The notes under the pieces were generated by a model, which saw only the letters and a program-made list of their open reading frames with translations, was not told the origin of the DNA and searched no databases. This document shows, one piece after another, positions 53,643-63,800 of a DNA stretch of 64,000 nt. Source of the DNA: Pseudomonadota bacterium (GTDB taxonomy: Bacteria > Desulfobacterota > Syntrophorhabdia > Syntrophorhabdales > Syntrophorhabdaceae); assembly GCA_026388275.1 (NCBI GenBank), contig JAPLKB010000008.1:1-64000 (forward strand), written 5' to 3'. Every line of letters starts with the position of its first letter. Within the stretch, counting starts at the first letter, position 1. The position numbers and the translations under genes are program-made.

Positions 53643-54671
53643 ATGAATAACTTTTACGGCCTAACACTAAAAGAACTTGAAACCCTGATTGGGGCTCTCG
53701 GAAAAGAAAAATACCGGTCCCGGCAGCTTTTCAAATGGATATATAACAAAGACACCCTTGATTTCGATGAGATGAGCGATGTCCCGAAGGGCCTGCGGGT
53801 AATATTCAAGGATATGTTTGATCTAAAACCACCTGAAATAATAGATGTCTTGATATCAACGGACGGCTCCGTAAAATTCGGATTCCTTGGAGAAGACGGG
53901 AATCTTATTGAAAGCGTTTTAATACCGGAAAAAGATAGAAATACACTCTGCATATCCAGCCAGATAGGTTGCAGGATGGGATGCAGGTTCTGCGTTACCG
54001 GAAAAATAGGATTTATAAGGAATCTCAAGGTATCAGAGATTGTAGGGCAGCTTATAGGGGCAAAACAATATCTCGGCGACAGGAAAATCACAAACATAGT
54101 TTTCATGGGCATGGGTGAACCCATTGACAATCTCGACAACTTCATGCGTGCTCTTGAGATACTGCAAGACCCAATAGGTCTTGATTTCTCGCACAGGAAG
54201 ATTACTGTGTCATCGGTAGGCTTGATAGGGGGGCTGAAAACGATAGATCCGAAAGCTGCAGGCATTGCAATATCTCTGAATGCAGCAGATGATAAAACAA
54301 GGACATACCTTATGCCCATTAACAGATTATATCCGATACGGGAGATTATAGATTATGTAAAAGGCTTTAAAGGAGGTAATCGCAACAGGATTACTTTTGA
54401 GTATATTCTGATAAAAGATGTTAACGACTCGCCGGAAAGCGCAAAACTTCTCTCCGAGGTGCTGGCCGGGCTTCGGTGCAAGATAAACCTTATCCCTTAC
54501 AATGAATCACCATATGTTGACTTTAAGACACCGCCGGATAAAACTATAGAGCAATTTCATGCTTATCTCCTGAACAAACACTTCACCGTTATTGTAAGGG
54601 AATCCAGGGGAAAAGACATTGGCGGGGCCTGCGGACAACTGGGAATGAAGTACTTAAATGAAAGGCCTTAA
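53643..54671 (+). CDS. rlmN: Dual-specificity rRNA/tRNA adenine-C2 methyltransferase RlmN
   Basis: Radical SAM methyltransferase of 342 residues modifying A2503 of 23S rRNA and A37 of some tRNAs. The Cx3Cx2C motif is in SQIGCRMGCRFCVTGKIGF; FMGMGEPIDNLDNFMRALEI, RKITVSSVGLIGG and the C-terminal RESRGKDIGGACGQL (catalytic cysteine) are conserved. It is divergent from mraZ. Confidence 0.96.
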   Translation: MNNFYGLTLKELETLIGALGKEKYRSRQLFKWIYNKDTLDFDEMSDVPKGLRVIFKDMFDLKPPEIIDVLISTDGSVKFGFLGEDGNLIESVLIPEKDRNTLCISSQIGCRMGCRFCVTGKIGFIRNLKVSEIVGQLIGAKQYLGDRKITNIVFMGMGEPIDNLDNFMRALEILQDPIGLDFSHRKITVSSVGLIGGLKTIDPKAAGIAISLNAADDKTRTYLMPINRLYPIREIIDYVKGFKGGNRNRITFEYILIKDVNDSPESAKLLSEVLAGLRCKINLIPYNESPYVDFKTPPDKTIEQFHAYLLNKHFTVIVRESRGKDIGGACGQLGMKYLNERP

Positions 54672-54715
54672 AAACAAAGAAGAGACTTAGAATGTTGTTT
54701 TAAACGGAGGATGAA

Positions 54716-55213
54716 ATGGAAGGTATGCTGCCAACATATAAAGGTTCTTTTTTCTGCGATCTAGACAGGGAAGACGGATTAAAACTGAAGATGTACCATA
54801 AAGACGACATGGTATATTGTAACTTCAGTATTAATAACAGGTTTGAGGGTTACAGGGATGTTTTGCATGGGGGCATGATCTTCGGCATCCTCGATGTCAT
54901 TATCTGGTATATCATATTCATGGAGACAAAAAAGATATGTATGACCCGGCATGTTGAAATGGAATTTTTAAAACCGGTTATGTGCAATTCTTCTTATGTC
55001 GCCAAAGGGAAGGTTATAAAGGTTAAGGGCAGGAACTTCCATGCATCTGCCTGGGTAGAAGATGACATGGGCAATATTTGTGCAAAGATAAACGCAGTAT
55101 TCCGGGAGACAAAAGACCTGTCTGTCAGAGATTTTATAGACAGGATGGACTTCGGTCGTATATCGCCTGATGTCAAGGCATATTTTATGTCTCTGTTAGA
55201 AACTCAACTTTAG
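54716..55213 (+). CDS. Hotdog-fold thioesterase family protein
   Basis: A 165-residue hotdog protein. FEGYRDVLHGGMIFGILDVIIW carries the usual HGG turn and central helix, and TRHVEMEFLKPVMCNSSYVAKGKV is the typical mid-strand. Probably a CoA-thioester hydrolase of unknown substrate. GGAGG precedes the ATG. Its end overlaps the convergent hflX gene by 29 bases. Confidence 0.78.
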   Translation: MEGMLPTYKGSFFCDLDREDGLKLKMYHKDDMVYCNFSINNRFEGYRDVLHGGMIFGILDVIIWYIIFMETKKICMTRHVEMEFLKPVMCNSSYVAKGKVIKVKGRNFHASAWVEDDMGNICAKINAVFRETKDLSVRDFIDRMDFGRISPDVKAYFMSLLETQL

Positions 55214-56843
55214 AATGTCCTTCGGAAAGTTCCATCTCGATTGCCTGAAGTAGTCGCTCTATTCCTTCCTTTTTTTTGCATGATATGGAGACTGCCCGGT
55301 AACGGTCTTCTATGCGATTGAGGAATGCCCTGTCAATCTTGTCAATCTTGTTAAAAACAACAAATAATTTTTTCTCTTTAAGGTTTAATTTTGTAATGAG
55401 TTTTTCCACAACATTCATCTTCTCTTCAAAGTCAGATGAGCTTATATCCACAAGATGCAACAGGATGTCCGCATCTTCCAGTTCTTCAAGGGTAGCAATG
55501 AAAGCTCTTAGCAGCACTTCGGGCAGATCTTTGATAAAACCAACCGTATCCGTTACGATTATGTTTTTCCTTTCAGGGTATTTTATAAGCCGCGTTGTAG
55601 GATTTAATGTGCTGAAAGATCTGTCTTCTGTCTCAACATTGCTTTTTGTAAGCAGGTTAAGTAATGTTGATTTGCCTGAATTTGTATACCCGACAATTGA
55701 TACGATGGGTATATTTGAGTCCCTTCTTCTCTCCCTCTTTTTATCCCGTATTTTTCGTATTTCTTCAAGTTTCTTTTCCAGAAATGCAATCCTTGCACGT
55801 ATCCTGCTCTTATTAACCTCAAGTTTTGTCTCACCAGGCCCTCTGGTGCCTATTCCGCCGGTCAACCGGGAAAGAGCGGTATTTTTATCTGCAAGACGTG
55901 GAAGAATATAATTAAGCTGGGCAAGCTCAACCTGGATCTTTGATTCGTTTGTATTTGCCCGTTGAGCAAAAATATCGAGTATCAATTGATTCCTATCAAT
56001 AACCTTCAGTTCTGTCAAGGCAGAGATATTTTTTATCTGCCCCGGGGTTAATCCCTCATCAAAAACAAGGAGGTCTGCATCCTGCTGCCGGCATTTCATG
56101 ATTGTTTCTTCTAATTTGCCTTTGCCTATAAGATACTTCGGATGCAATTCCTTCGGCTTTTGTATTGCCGTATCCAATACGATTATACCTGCGGAATAGC
56201 AAAGGTCTTTTGTTTCGGCCATATTGTCTTCCACGTCTTTGTGCTTGCCGGGTAGGACAACGCATACAAGGACAGCCTTTTCCCTGCCTTCACCAAGCAC
56301 ATAAAGGCTTCCTCTGGTCTTAACAAACTCATTTTCAAGCTCATTTACAAGCCCGATGAAATCAATTTCAAGGTCTTGTATTTCCACGGGACCAATAAAT
56401 TCCCATGCCTTTCCGTTTTTATCCTCCGGTATAAGATGGCCGATATGTATCATCTCTGTTGACTCACCTCTTCTTGCGGTGATAGCAGCAATGAGATCAA
56501 GCTGCAATATAGCAAGGTCGGTTAAGTCCTCTTTTGAGAGAAGCTCTCCTTCTAAGTGCGTATGGACAAAACGTACTCCTCTGAATCTTTCCCTTCCAAC
56601 TCTCTCAGTCACGAGATGGGGTATCTCGATCCTTCCTTTCTCTCCAACAACCACATATTCGACAAGCCCCCTGCGGTTTATAATAAGACCTACTTGTCTC
56701 GATATTTCTCTCGAGATTTGCATTATGTTTTTTGCTGTGTCAAAGGTAATAATCTGTGAAGGTTCGATTCTTTTTGTGTATAGGTTGAGAAGTCTTCTTC
56801 TTATAAGGTGGTTAAGTCCCTGTGTGTTGCCGTAGAGTTCTAT
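55185..56843 (-). CDS. hflX: GTPase HflX
   Basis: Ribosome-associated GTPase. It contains the N-terminal nucleotide-binding domain (VCVVLPGKHKDVEDNMAETKDLC), the glycine-rich linker GIGTRGPGETKLEVNKSRI, and the G domain with GYTNSGKSTLLNLLT (G1), DTVGFIKDLP (G3) and NKID (G4). From the first ATG (56723) the protein would be 512 residues, but 40 more codons upstream read IELYGNTQGLNHLIRRRLLN and continue, matching the standard HflX start. That extension begins at an ATA codon (56843) with GAGG six bases upstream and no ATG/GTG/TTG in frame, so AUA initiation is likely; otherwise start at 56723. Confidence 0.88.
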   Translation of the reverse strand: MELYGNTQGLNHLIRRRLLNLYTKRIEPSQIITFDTAKNIMQISREISRQVGLIINRRGLVEYVVVGEKGRIEIPHLVTERVGRERFRGVRFVHTHLEGELLSKEDLTDLAILQLDLIAAITARRGESTEMIHIGHLIPEDKNGKAWEFIGPVEIQDLEIDFIGLVNELENEFVKTRGSLYVLGEGREKAVLVCVVLPGKHKDVEDNMAETKDLCYSAGIIVLDTAIQKPKELHPKYLIGKGKLEETIMKCRQQDADLLVFDEGLTPGQIKNISALTELKVIDRNQLILDIFAQRANTNESKIQVELAQLNYILPRLADKNTALSRLTGGIGTRGPGETKLEVNKSRIRARIAFLEKKLEEIRKIRDKKRERRRDSNIPIVSIVGYTNSGKSTLLNLLTKSNVETEDRSFSTLNPTTRLIKYPERKNIIVTDTVGFIKDLPEVLLRAFIATLEELEDADILLHLVDISSSDFEEKMNVVEKLITKLNLKEKKLFVVFNKIDKIDRAFLNRIEDRYRAVSISCKKKEGIERLLQAIEMELSEGHSKVEFLTET

Positions 56844-56901
56844 GGTCTGCCTCGTTTTTTTAAATTATTTAAACCGCTTGCAAGGTTTAATATACCCCTG
56901 C

Positions 56902-57396
56902 TTATTCATTGATAATAAGATCCCCGTCTATCTCTACAGTTGCCGAATATTTGACGCTGTCAAGAAGGACCATTACACGGTCTTTGCCTTCCAGTTCTTT
57001 TTCAAATATCCCGCTTATGCCTTTAAAGGGTCCATCTTTGACCAGAATCTTTGCGCCTTTCTTGAACGGCTTTTTTTCAAGCATTGCAACACCGTCTTCA
57101 AGCCTGTATCTGATAAATTCAATCATTTCATCCTGAACAGGGACAATCCTGCTGCCAAAATGTACGATCGTCTTCACGCCTCTTGTGTACTTTATAAGAT
57201 GAAAATCATCTATTGGGTGAAACTTCGCAAATATATATCCCGGGAACATCTGCTCTATCACATATATGAATTTACCGTCTTTATATTTTCTCAGTTTAAG
57301 CTTCGGGGCAAGGACTTCTATACCCCCGCTTGAAAGGTTGCCTGCAGCCCTGTCCTCGTTTTTCGGCTTTGTATTTACAACAAACCATCTTTTCAT
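56902..57396 (-). CDS. NusG-family antiterminator (RfaH/LoaP-like paralogue)
   Basis: A 164-residue NusG-like protein: NGN domain (RWFVVNTKPKNEDRAAGNLSS, FPGYIFAKFHPIDDFHLIKY) and C-terminal KOW (GAKILVKDGPFKGISGIFEK). It is not adjacent to secE/rplK, so it is a specialised paralogue, probably an operon-specific antiterminator for long envelope or polysaccharide operons, as RfaH and UpxY are. AAGGGA precedes the ATG. It lies upstream of hflX. Confidence 0.85.
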   Translation of the reverse strand: MKRWFVVNTKPKNEDRAAGNLSSGGIEVLAPKLKLRKYKDGKFIYVIEQMFPGYIFAKFHPIDDFHLIKYTRGVKTIVHFGSRIVPVQDEMIEFIRYRLEDGVAMLEKKPFKKGAKILVKDGPFKGISGIFEKELEGKDRVMVLLDSVKYSATVEIDGDLIINE

Positions 57397-57603
57397 TATA
57401 GTTCCCTTATGTTATATTATTATTCATTATCAGCTAAAATATACAATTTTACAAGTCAAATGAATGTTTTCAAATCATTTTGCAAGGCTTGATTCAAATG
57501 ATGTTTCTCATCGGGATAATCTATTAGCCTTACAGGCGATCGGCGGCATCATTGTATACAAAAGTCCTGAAAGGCATTTATATAAGAAATTTGCTAAATA
57601 ATC

Positions 57604-57632
57604 TTGACATAATTAGGATTTTTTAATATTAT
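57604..57632 (+). promoter_or_regulatory. Strong promoter giving a leaderless mRNA
   Basis: Perfect TTGACA (57604-57609), a 17-nt spacer, then TATTAT (57627-57632). The gene's ATG starts at 57640, the expected transcription start, and no Shine-Dalgarno sequence is present. Confidence 0.7.
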
Positions 57633-57639
57633 GCAATAA

Positions 57640-58404
57640 ATGAAGATAGAAATACTCGGGTGTTATGGTAATGTAACGAGCAATTACAGAGCAACCTCTT
57701 TCCTGATCAACGATACTCTTCTACTTGATGCAGGTACAACTACTGAAGTACTCGACGACAGCCGGGTACATAAAATAAAGAACATAATTATAAGTCATAC
57801 TCATATTGATCACGTTAAAGGTATTTTTTCGCTCGTTGATGAGCTTGCCATGTTGGACAGGGAAGGTTTAAGGCTGCTAAGCCTGAAAAACATACTTGAA
57901 ATTATATCAAAAAACCTCTTCAACAATCTCATATGGCCTGATTTTACAATAATACCTTCTGTAAAAAATGCTTTTGTAAACCTGCAGGAAATACCATTGG
58001 AACAGGTAACGCTCATAGATAAAATAGCCGTAAAACCTGTTCTTATGACGCATACCGTTTACACTGTGGGCTATATAATAAAAGAAGGTAAAAAAGGTTT
58101 TATGTTTACTTCCGATACGGGACCCACACAAAGGTTCTGGGAGGTGGCAAGGGAAGAGAAAGGTATAGAATATATTATTGCCGACGTCTCATTTCCAAAC
58201 CGCTTAGAGAATATGGCAAAGATTTCCGGACACATGACGCTTTCCATACTTATTGAGCATCTCGACAGGTTTGGACTTGAAAACATGCCGATTTATATAA
58301 GCCATATAAAACCGGTCTTCCTGGATGAAATTTTAAAAGATTTAAGCCAATCAGGCAGGAAAAATATTACACCCCTTGTACAGGGATCAACCCTGAAGAT
58401 TTAA
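57640..58404 (+). CDS. Metallo-beta-lactamase-fold hydrolase (class II cyclic-nucleotide phosphodiesterase-like)
   Basis: A 254-residue MBL-fold enzyme. MKIEILGCYGNVTSNYRATS and FLINDTLLLDAGTTTEV are typical of the class II phosphodiesterase branch, and the metal-binding SHTHIDHVKGIF motif is intact, with FMFTSDTGPTQRFWE and SGHMTLS supplying later ligands. It could hydrolyse cyclic nucleotides or another phosphodiester; the substrate is not resolved. The promoter and start codon nearly coincide, suggesting leaderless translation. Monocistronic. Confidence 0.8.
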   Translation: MKIEILGCYGNVTSNYRATSFLINDTLLLDAGTTTEVLDDSRVHKIKNIIISHTHIDHVKGIFSLVDELAMLDREGLRLLSLKNILEIISKNLFNNLIWPDFTIIPSVKNAFVNLQEIPLEQVTLIDKIAVKPVLMTHTVYTVGYIIKEGKKGFMFTSDTGPTQRFWEVAREEKGIEYIIADVSFPNRLENMAKISGHMTLSILIEHLDRFGLENMPIYISHIKPVFLDEILKDLSQSGRKNITPLVQGSTLKI

Positions 58405-58650
58405 AACCAACCTTCAATTTGTAATCGAAAATTAATAGAAGATTCATAAATGTAACATCTGTTATTTTATATATTTACAAATTCTACTTTAGGCATACTG
58501 TTAAATTAAATATTAAAAATTGTTTTTCTACTTCATAGTATTTTACGATAATTTATGTTATTAATTAATTGTATTAAATAAGCTTTTAATTTCAAACATA
58601 GATAAATAATTTTTGATACTTTATAAAATATAATTATCGGGGGTGTCTTG

Positions 58651-60237
58651 ATGAAAAAACTCTTTACAGTATTATCACTTTTTACTGTAATCAATATCTT
58701 CTGTCTGACCACTGCTGCCGTACATGCACAAACTCCGTTGGAGCAAGGTATTAAGGATTTTAAAGAAGAGAATTACGAAGAATGTCTTGAAAACCTTACC
58801 CAGGCACGCAAACTTGATCCTACATCAACAGCGGCAGCCTTTTACCTCGGACTTACCTATAAAATCATGGAGAATTACAAAGAGGCCGTACCCCATCTGC
58901 GGGATGCCGTCACCTTTAACCCTCCTGTAAAAGAAGCCCTTGTAGAACTTATTGACTCACTATATCAGATCGATAATATTGAGGAAGCAAATAAATGGAT
59001 AGCAGTGGGAGAAAAGGAAGGAGTTGCCCCTGCCCGTATTCAGTTTTTAAAAGGACTTGCTCTCCTTAAAGAGAACAAAAATGCCGAAGCCATCACTGCC
59101 TTTGAAAATGCAAAAGAAGTGGACAAGACCCTTGCCCAGGCAGCTGATTTCCAGATTGCCAGCGCCTATATGAAGATAGGGAAGCTGCAGGACTCACAGA
59201 AGCGTTTTAAGTCATTGATTACTCTTGACCCCACATCCGATCTTGCTACCTATGCAAGGGATTATGAAAGGGCGGTAACAGACAAGATAGAGGCAGAGCG
59301 TCCCTTCAGGTTCAGCATAGGGTTAGGCTACAAATACGACACCAACGTCAACGCAAGCCCTTCATCGGGCACTGTTTTTGATAACCCGGGCAACGCATGG
59401 ATGGTTTCCGGCCAGGAAGATACTGCACTTAATACAACACTCCGCGCCATGTATATTGCACCTTTTTCTTTCAAAACCCCCTACAACCTTTCCGTGCAAT
59501 ATTCCCTCTCTGCAGAACGGTACATGAGAAGGGATGATTACAACCTCGCTCAGCAGTCCTTAAGCGTTACTCCGGGATACAGCTTCAGCAAGGTTGCTTT
59601 TACTTTGCCTCTTATATTAGGCTACATCAACCTTCAGAGGGAAAAGGGCAATGACTTCCTCAATAAGCTCGCCTGGTGGCAGGATACCCGGTATCTTATC
59701 ACGATGGGATTTACCCCGACTGCAAGATACATGATCAACGAAAAGAACGTTCTGGAGCTTACCTACGGTTTTATGCGGAATAAATACTACAACACTACAG
59801 ATTCGACAACGGCAAAGGACCCCAATGAAGACCGGGATGGTGAGAGCAACAGCGGTTCTCTCGGATGGACATATTTTTTCAAAGAAGGAACAGGACTCTT
59901 TACTCTTAAGTATACCTATACTGCAATGGGAACAGACGGACACAACTGGTCCTACGATGAGGACAGATTCAGTCTGAGCTTCCTTTACCCCTTGAAGAAA
60001 AACCTCAAATTACAGTACTCATCGGATGCTGCATTCACAAAATACAAACACGACAATACGGTGTTTAACATGAGAAGAAGGGATGATACATTTACTAATT
60101 CTCTCGGCCTTATTTACACAATTTTCAAGAATGTTGACATCACCGGACAGTTAACCTACACCAGAGACAACGCCAACATCAGTACTTACGATTATGACAG
60201 ATCTGTCGCCTCTATAGGCATAGAGTACAGATTTTAG
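58651..60237 (+). CDS. TPR protein with C-terminal outer-membrane beta-barrel (Slam-like layout)
   Basis: About 528 residues. Signal peptide near the N-terminus (ending about VHA-QTP), then about five TPR units (residues 30-205, for example FKEENYEECLENLTQARKLD), then a beta-barrel of many amphipathic strands ending SVASIGIEYRF, the outer-membrane C-terminal Phe signal. The layout, periplasmic TPR plus barrel, resembles surface lipoprotein assembly modifiers. ATG at 58651 follows GGGGGTG. A large FecR-domain surface protein and a shortened copy lie downstream, so it may help surface export; inferred from context. Confidence 0.8.
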   Translation: MKKLFTVLSLFTVINIFCLTTAAVHAQTPLEQGIKDFKEENYEECLENLTQARKLDPTSTAAAFYLGLTYKIMENYKEAVPHLRDAVTFNPPVKEALVELIDSLYQIDNIEEANKWIAVGEKEGVAPARIQFLKGLALLKENKNAEAITAFENAKEVDKTLAQAADFQIASAYMKIGKLQDSQKRFKSLITLDPTSDLATYARDYERAVTDKIEAERPFRFSIGLGYKYDTNVNASPSSGTVFDNPGNAWMVSGQEDTALNTTLRAMYIAPFSFKTPYNLSVQYSLSAERYMRRDDYNLAQQSLSVTPGYSFSKVAFTLPLILGYINLQREKGNDFLNKLAWWQDTRYLITMGFTPTARYMINEKNVLELTYGFMRNKYYNTTDSTTAKDPNEDRDGESNSGSLGWTYFFKEGTGLFTLKYTYTAMGTDGHNWSYDEDRFSLSFLYPLKKNLKLQYSSDAAFTKYKHDNTVFNMRRRDDTFTNSLGLIYTIFKNVDITGQLTYTRDNANISTYDYDRSVASIGIEYRF

Positions 60238-60410
60238 GGCAAAAGGGAAATTATACCATCATATTTGATGCTTACCGTGCCAATATCATACACTTTAAAA
60301 ACACGATCAACAATACAGATAAGATACTTGAAAAACACAAGTATTACAATGTTTTACAATAGTATTTCCTATTGCCTTAGAATCTAAAAATATCCAATAA
60401 TATTTATTAC

Positions 60411-60439
60411 TTGACATATAATTGTAATTCTACTATCTT
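60411..60439 (+). promoter_or_regulatory. Promoter upstream of the mini-barrel and FecR genes
   Basis: Perfect TTGACA (60411-60416), a 17-nt spacer, then TATCTT (60434-60439), about 55 bases before the mini-barrel start. It likely drives the mini-barrel/FecR-protein unit. Confidence 0.6.
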
Positions 60440-60493
60440 TAATAAGAGTTATATAATATTTTACGAAACTTTATAAAAGAACATGGTGGTTTG

Positions 60494-60856
60494 ATGCAAA
60501 ATCTTTTTACGGTATTATTAATTCTTCATGATGCTGCATTTAATGCAACCCTTTGCGCTTTATATATTGCACCTTTTTCTTTCAAAACCCCCTATAACCT
60601 TTCCGTGCAATATTCCCTCTCTGCAGAACGATACACGAGAAGGGATGATTACAGCCTCGCCCAGCAGTCTTTAAGTGTTACCCCGGGGTACAGCTTCAGC
60701 GATGATACATTTACTAATTCTCTCGGCCTTATTTACACAATTTTCAAGGATGTTGACATCATCGGACAGTTAACCTACACCAGAGACAACGCCAACATCA
60801 GTACTTACGATTATGACAGATCTGTCGCCTCTATAGGCATAGAGTACAGATTTTGA
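60494..60856 (+). CDS. Shortened in-frame copy of the TPR/beta-barrel gene
   Basis: About 120 residues. MQNLFTVLLI matches the start of the upstream protein; then, after loss of the whole TPR region, IAPFSFKTPYNLSVQYSLSA continues the barrel up to TPGYSFS. A second jump leads to DDTFTNSLGLIYTIFKDVDI and the identical C-terminus SVASIGIEYRF. Nucleotide identity in the retained parts is very high, pointing to recent duplication with two internal deletions that kept frame. It may be a decaying copy or a minimal porin-like barrel; too few strands are left for a normal monomeric barrel. Confidence 0.65.
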   Translation: MQNLFTVLLILHDAAFNATLCALYIAPFSFKTPYNLSVQYSLSAERYTRRDDYSLAQQSLSVTPGYSFSDDTFTNSLGLIYTIFKDVDIIGQLTYTRDNANISTYDYDRSVASIGIEYRF

Positions 60857-60866
60857 GGAGATTACC

Positions 60867-63800
60867 ATGAAAAAGCATATTTTATCCTTTGTTGTTGTTT
60901 CCCTTATCTTCTTATCCTTTGCATGCCTGTCGCATGCACTTCTGGCAGGCAAAGTCAGCACTCTCGAAGGCAGGGTGGATGTACTGAAACCCGGGAAAAA
61001 TGTAGCAGCACCGGTCAAAAAGGGAGACACCGTAGATGTAGGTGATATCTACCGCGCAAAGAGCGACGGAAGAGCGGAGATCATCTTTCTTAACGGAAAC
61101 ATACTGAGGATTGCCTCCAATACCAGGGCTGAAATAAAAGAGGCCATGTTCGAAGGGAACAAGAGCAGCAGCGTCATCAGGCTTCACCGCGGCAGGGTTC
61201 AGGCTATCTCCAGCGATGATTTTGTTAAAAAAGTCTCCGCCTTTGCAGAGGGCAACAGGTTTGAAGTCCATACCCCTAATGCCGTAGCAGGAATCAGGGG
61301 ATCCAATATGGTTGTCTCATTCCTGCGGGGTATTACCGGATGCCTCTTCATCAGCGGCAAGGGTTATCAGTTCAACCCTAACGACCCCCAGAGAAGAATA
61401 GTAAACATTGTAGGCGGCTCCATATCCTTTGTCACATCTTCCACCGGTTCTCCTACACCGCCAAGAAGCGCTGCGGCTGCTGAAATTGCCATACAGGTAG
61501 CTGCAATGACAACAATTGAGAAGCCAAAAGAAGGAGGGCAGCAGGATTCAGGGCCACCGCCACCACCGCCACCTCCATCATCAGGGCCGCCAGAACCGCC
61601 ACCACCACCGCCACCACCGCCACCACCGCCACCACCGCCGGCACCAGTAACAACAATAAATTATACAGCAACCCTTACAGGCGGATTGCTTTATGACAAT
61701 AACTTCGTCGGGTCAGGCAACCTAACAGCAGCTATGACAGGTTCCATTGAAAGCAACACCAATATCGGCTCTGCAAATTTTGCAGGAACTTACAACAATC
61801 CGAACAATAATAAAATCTGGAGCGGAGGAATTGAAGGAACTCTTGACAAAGGCGGGGCATTTCTCGGGTATGCAGGCGGTTCGTGGACTTCCTGGAGCGG
61901 TAATGCCATTGGATTACTTGTAGAGGAAGGGAGAGCAGGCTTCCTGACAACCAGTCCTTCCGGAGATTCTGCAGGTGGGTTATTTACAGGAGGCGGGTTG
62001 CTTGTAAAAAGATTCATAGGCACTACAACGCTGGCCCCGACAGAAGGACAAACATGGCTTGATGCACTTAAAAGCAACACAACTACAAATACATATAATA
62101 CAACCGATTCGGGCTGGTCCATCGGAGATGCCGTTTTCAGCGTATCAAACCATAAAACGAGTACAACTACAATAATACCAGAACTCGTTGGCAATAAATC
62201 CATTGGCGTTATCAGAGAAATGGTAAGTGGAGACAGTTATAATAATCCTGACCATGCCATCCAGAACGGAATAAATGGTCAAAAATTGGGTGATTCTTTT
62301 TACTCAATAGGCACCGCAGCACTTTCCGATGATCCGTCACATAATCAATTATTCATGAATATAAGCAACACCTATATGACTACTCGTTTTTTCGGCACTC
62401 AGAGCGTCTACTATGAAGGCACTTATGATGCATTGAACAGCCCCTTTAGAATGGTAGGTATCGGGACAATAGAAGGTTCACCGTTGAGTTTTGTCAGTAA
62501 GGTTTCTGAGGGACGTTTTCAGGGGCTCTTAGGCGGAGCTAATTCTCTCTGGTCAGGAAATTCTGTGAGTGTGACCTTCATGGGGAAACTTGTCAACGGC
62601 GGCGGGAACCTTGATATCCAAGCCTGCGATCAAGGCTGGGCCAGTGGAAACTGGTCAACATTGCTGCCCGGTGGGGTTCAACATGTTTCCGGGATTAATA
62701 CTGGTTATAACTATGTTGCAGATACTTCCCATCCGATAACGCAGGGTGTAACTTCCACTCCACAAAGTACTCCTATGAGTTGGCATTACTTTACAAATTT
62801 ATTGCCTGGAACTGATATTATATATACTGCCACCGAAGGATCATCATCCTATCCTACTTCCATTGAATATACCTATAACGGCGGCAAGGTTCTGGCATCT
62901 ACGCAATCATTGGAATATTCTTATCAATATGGTAGAAATAGTGCTGCAATATTGACTAATACGCTGTCCTATGCAACATCCGGGGGCGGTAAGGCGCTGC
63001 TGATTCAGGATACTCTACCATGGGATTCTAATGCAAATACGCAAATATTGAATACGCTCGGTGTTAGCTATGATGTTGTTACTTCGACACAGTTCGCGTC
63101 CCTCGATCTCTCCCCTTATTCAACAATTATCATCGCTTCGGACCAGCATCAGAGTTTTTATGATACAATGGCAACCAACATTTCCAAACTCGAAAGTTTT
63201 GTCGGCTCAGGTTCTAATCTCACAAATGTAGGTTTATCCAATATTTTTAGCTATGATTATGCAAACAACAAATATATGACATATGACGGCGGCGCATACC
63301 GTGGTCTGGTCGGTACCGTAAAAGTCGGAACAGATGCAGCAGGAAAATATAAGGCCATCTATATCGCCCCTGACGGCAGCGCAGGTTACCTTTACGGTTA
63401 CCTTTACGGAACGGTTTATGATAATGCCGACAATATGTTCCTCCTGAATGGAAGTATTGTAAAAGAACAGGTGAAGACTGCTGCAGAAATAGGCAACATA
63501 GCTCCTCAAGATCTTTATAACAGCGTATCCGTAGGCACAATGGACGGAACGGGTGCTTATTTCGAGGGTTTCTTCGCAAACTTTGATACTATAAACGGAC
63601 AGGAAGACAAAGGCTATACAATGGCTATAAAAAATACCGTTTCTAAAGTAGGACAGAATTGGGGTATATACGGAATTTCACTTTACGGTACCTTTATTAA
63701 CGAATTACAGGTACCGACATGGACAGGAAATTTCGGCGGACAAGGCAGCTTCGGTGAATATTATAAAAACGAGGCATGGGTAGCCGACAGCGGTTACTGG

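Noticed and set aside
61453-62203. Minus-strand frames rich in Val/Ala and other residues opposite the FecR gene
   Set aside because: They are reverse shadows of the proline-codon tract and the large plus-strand frame.
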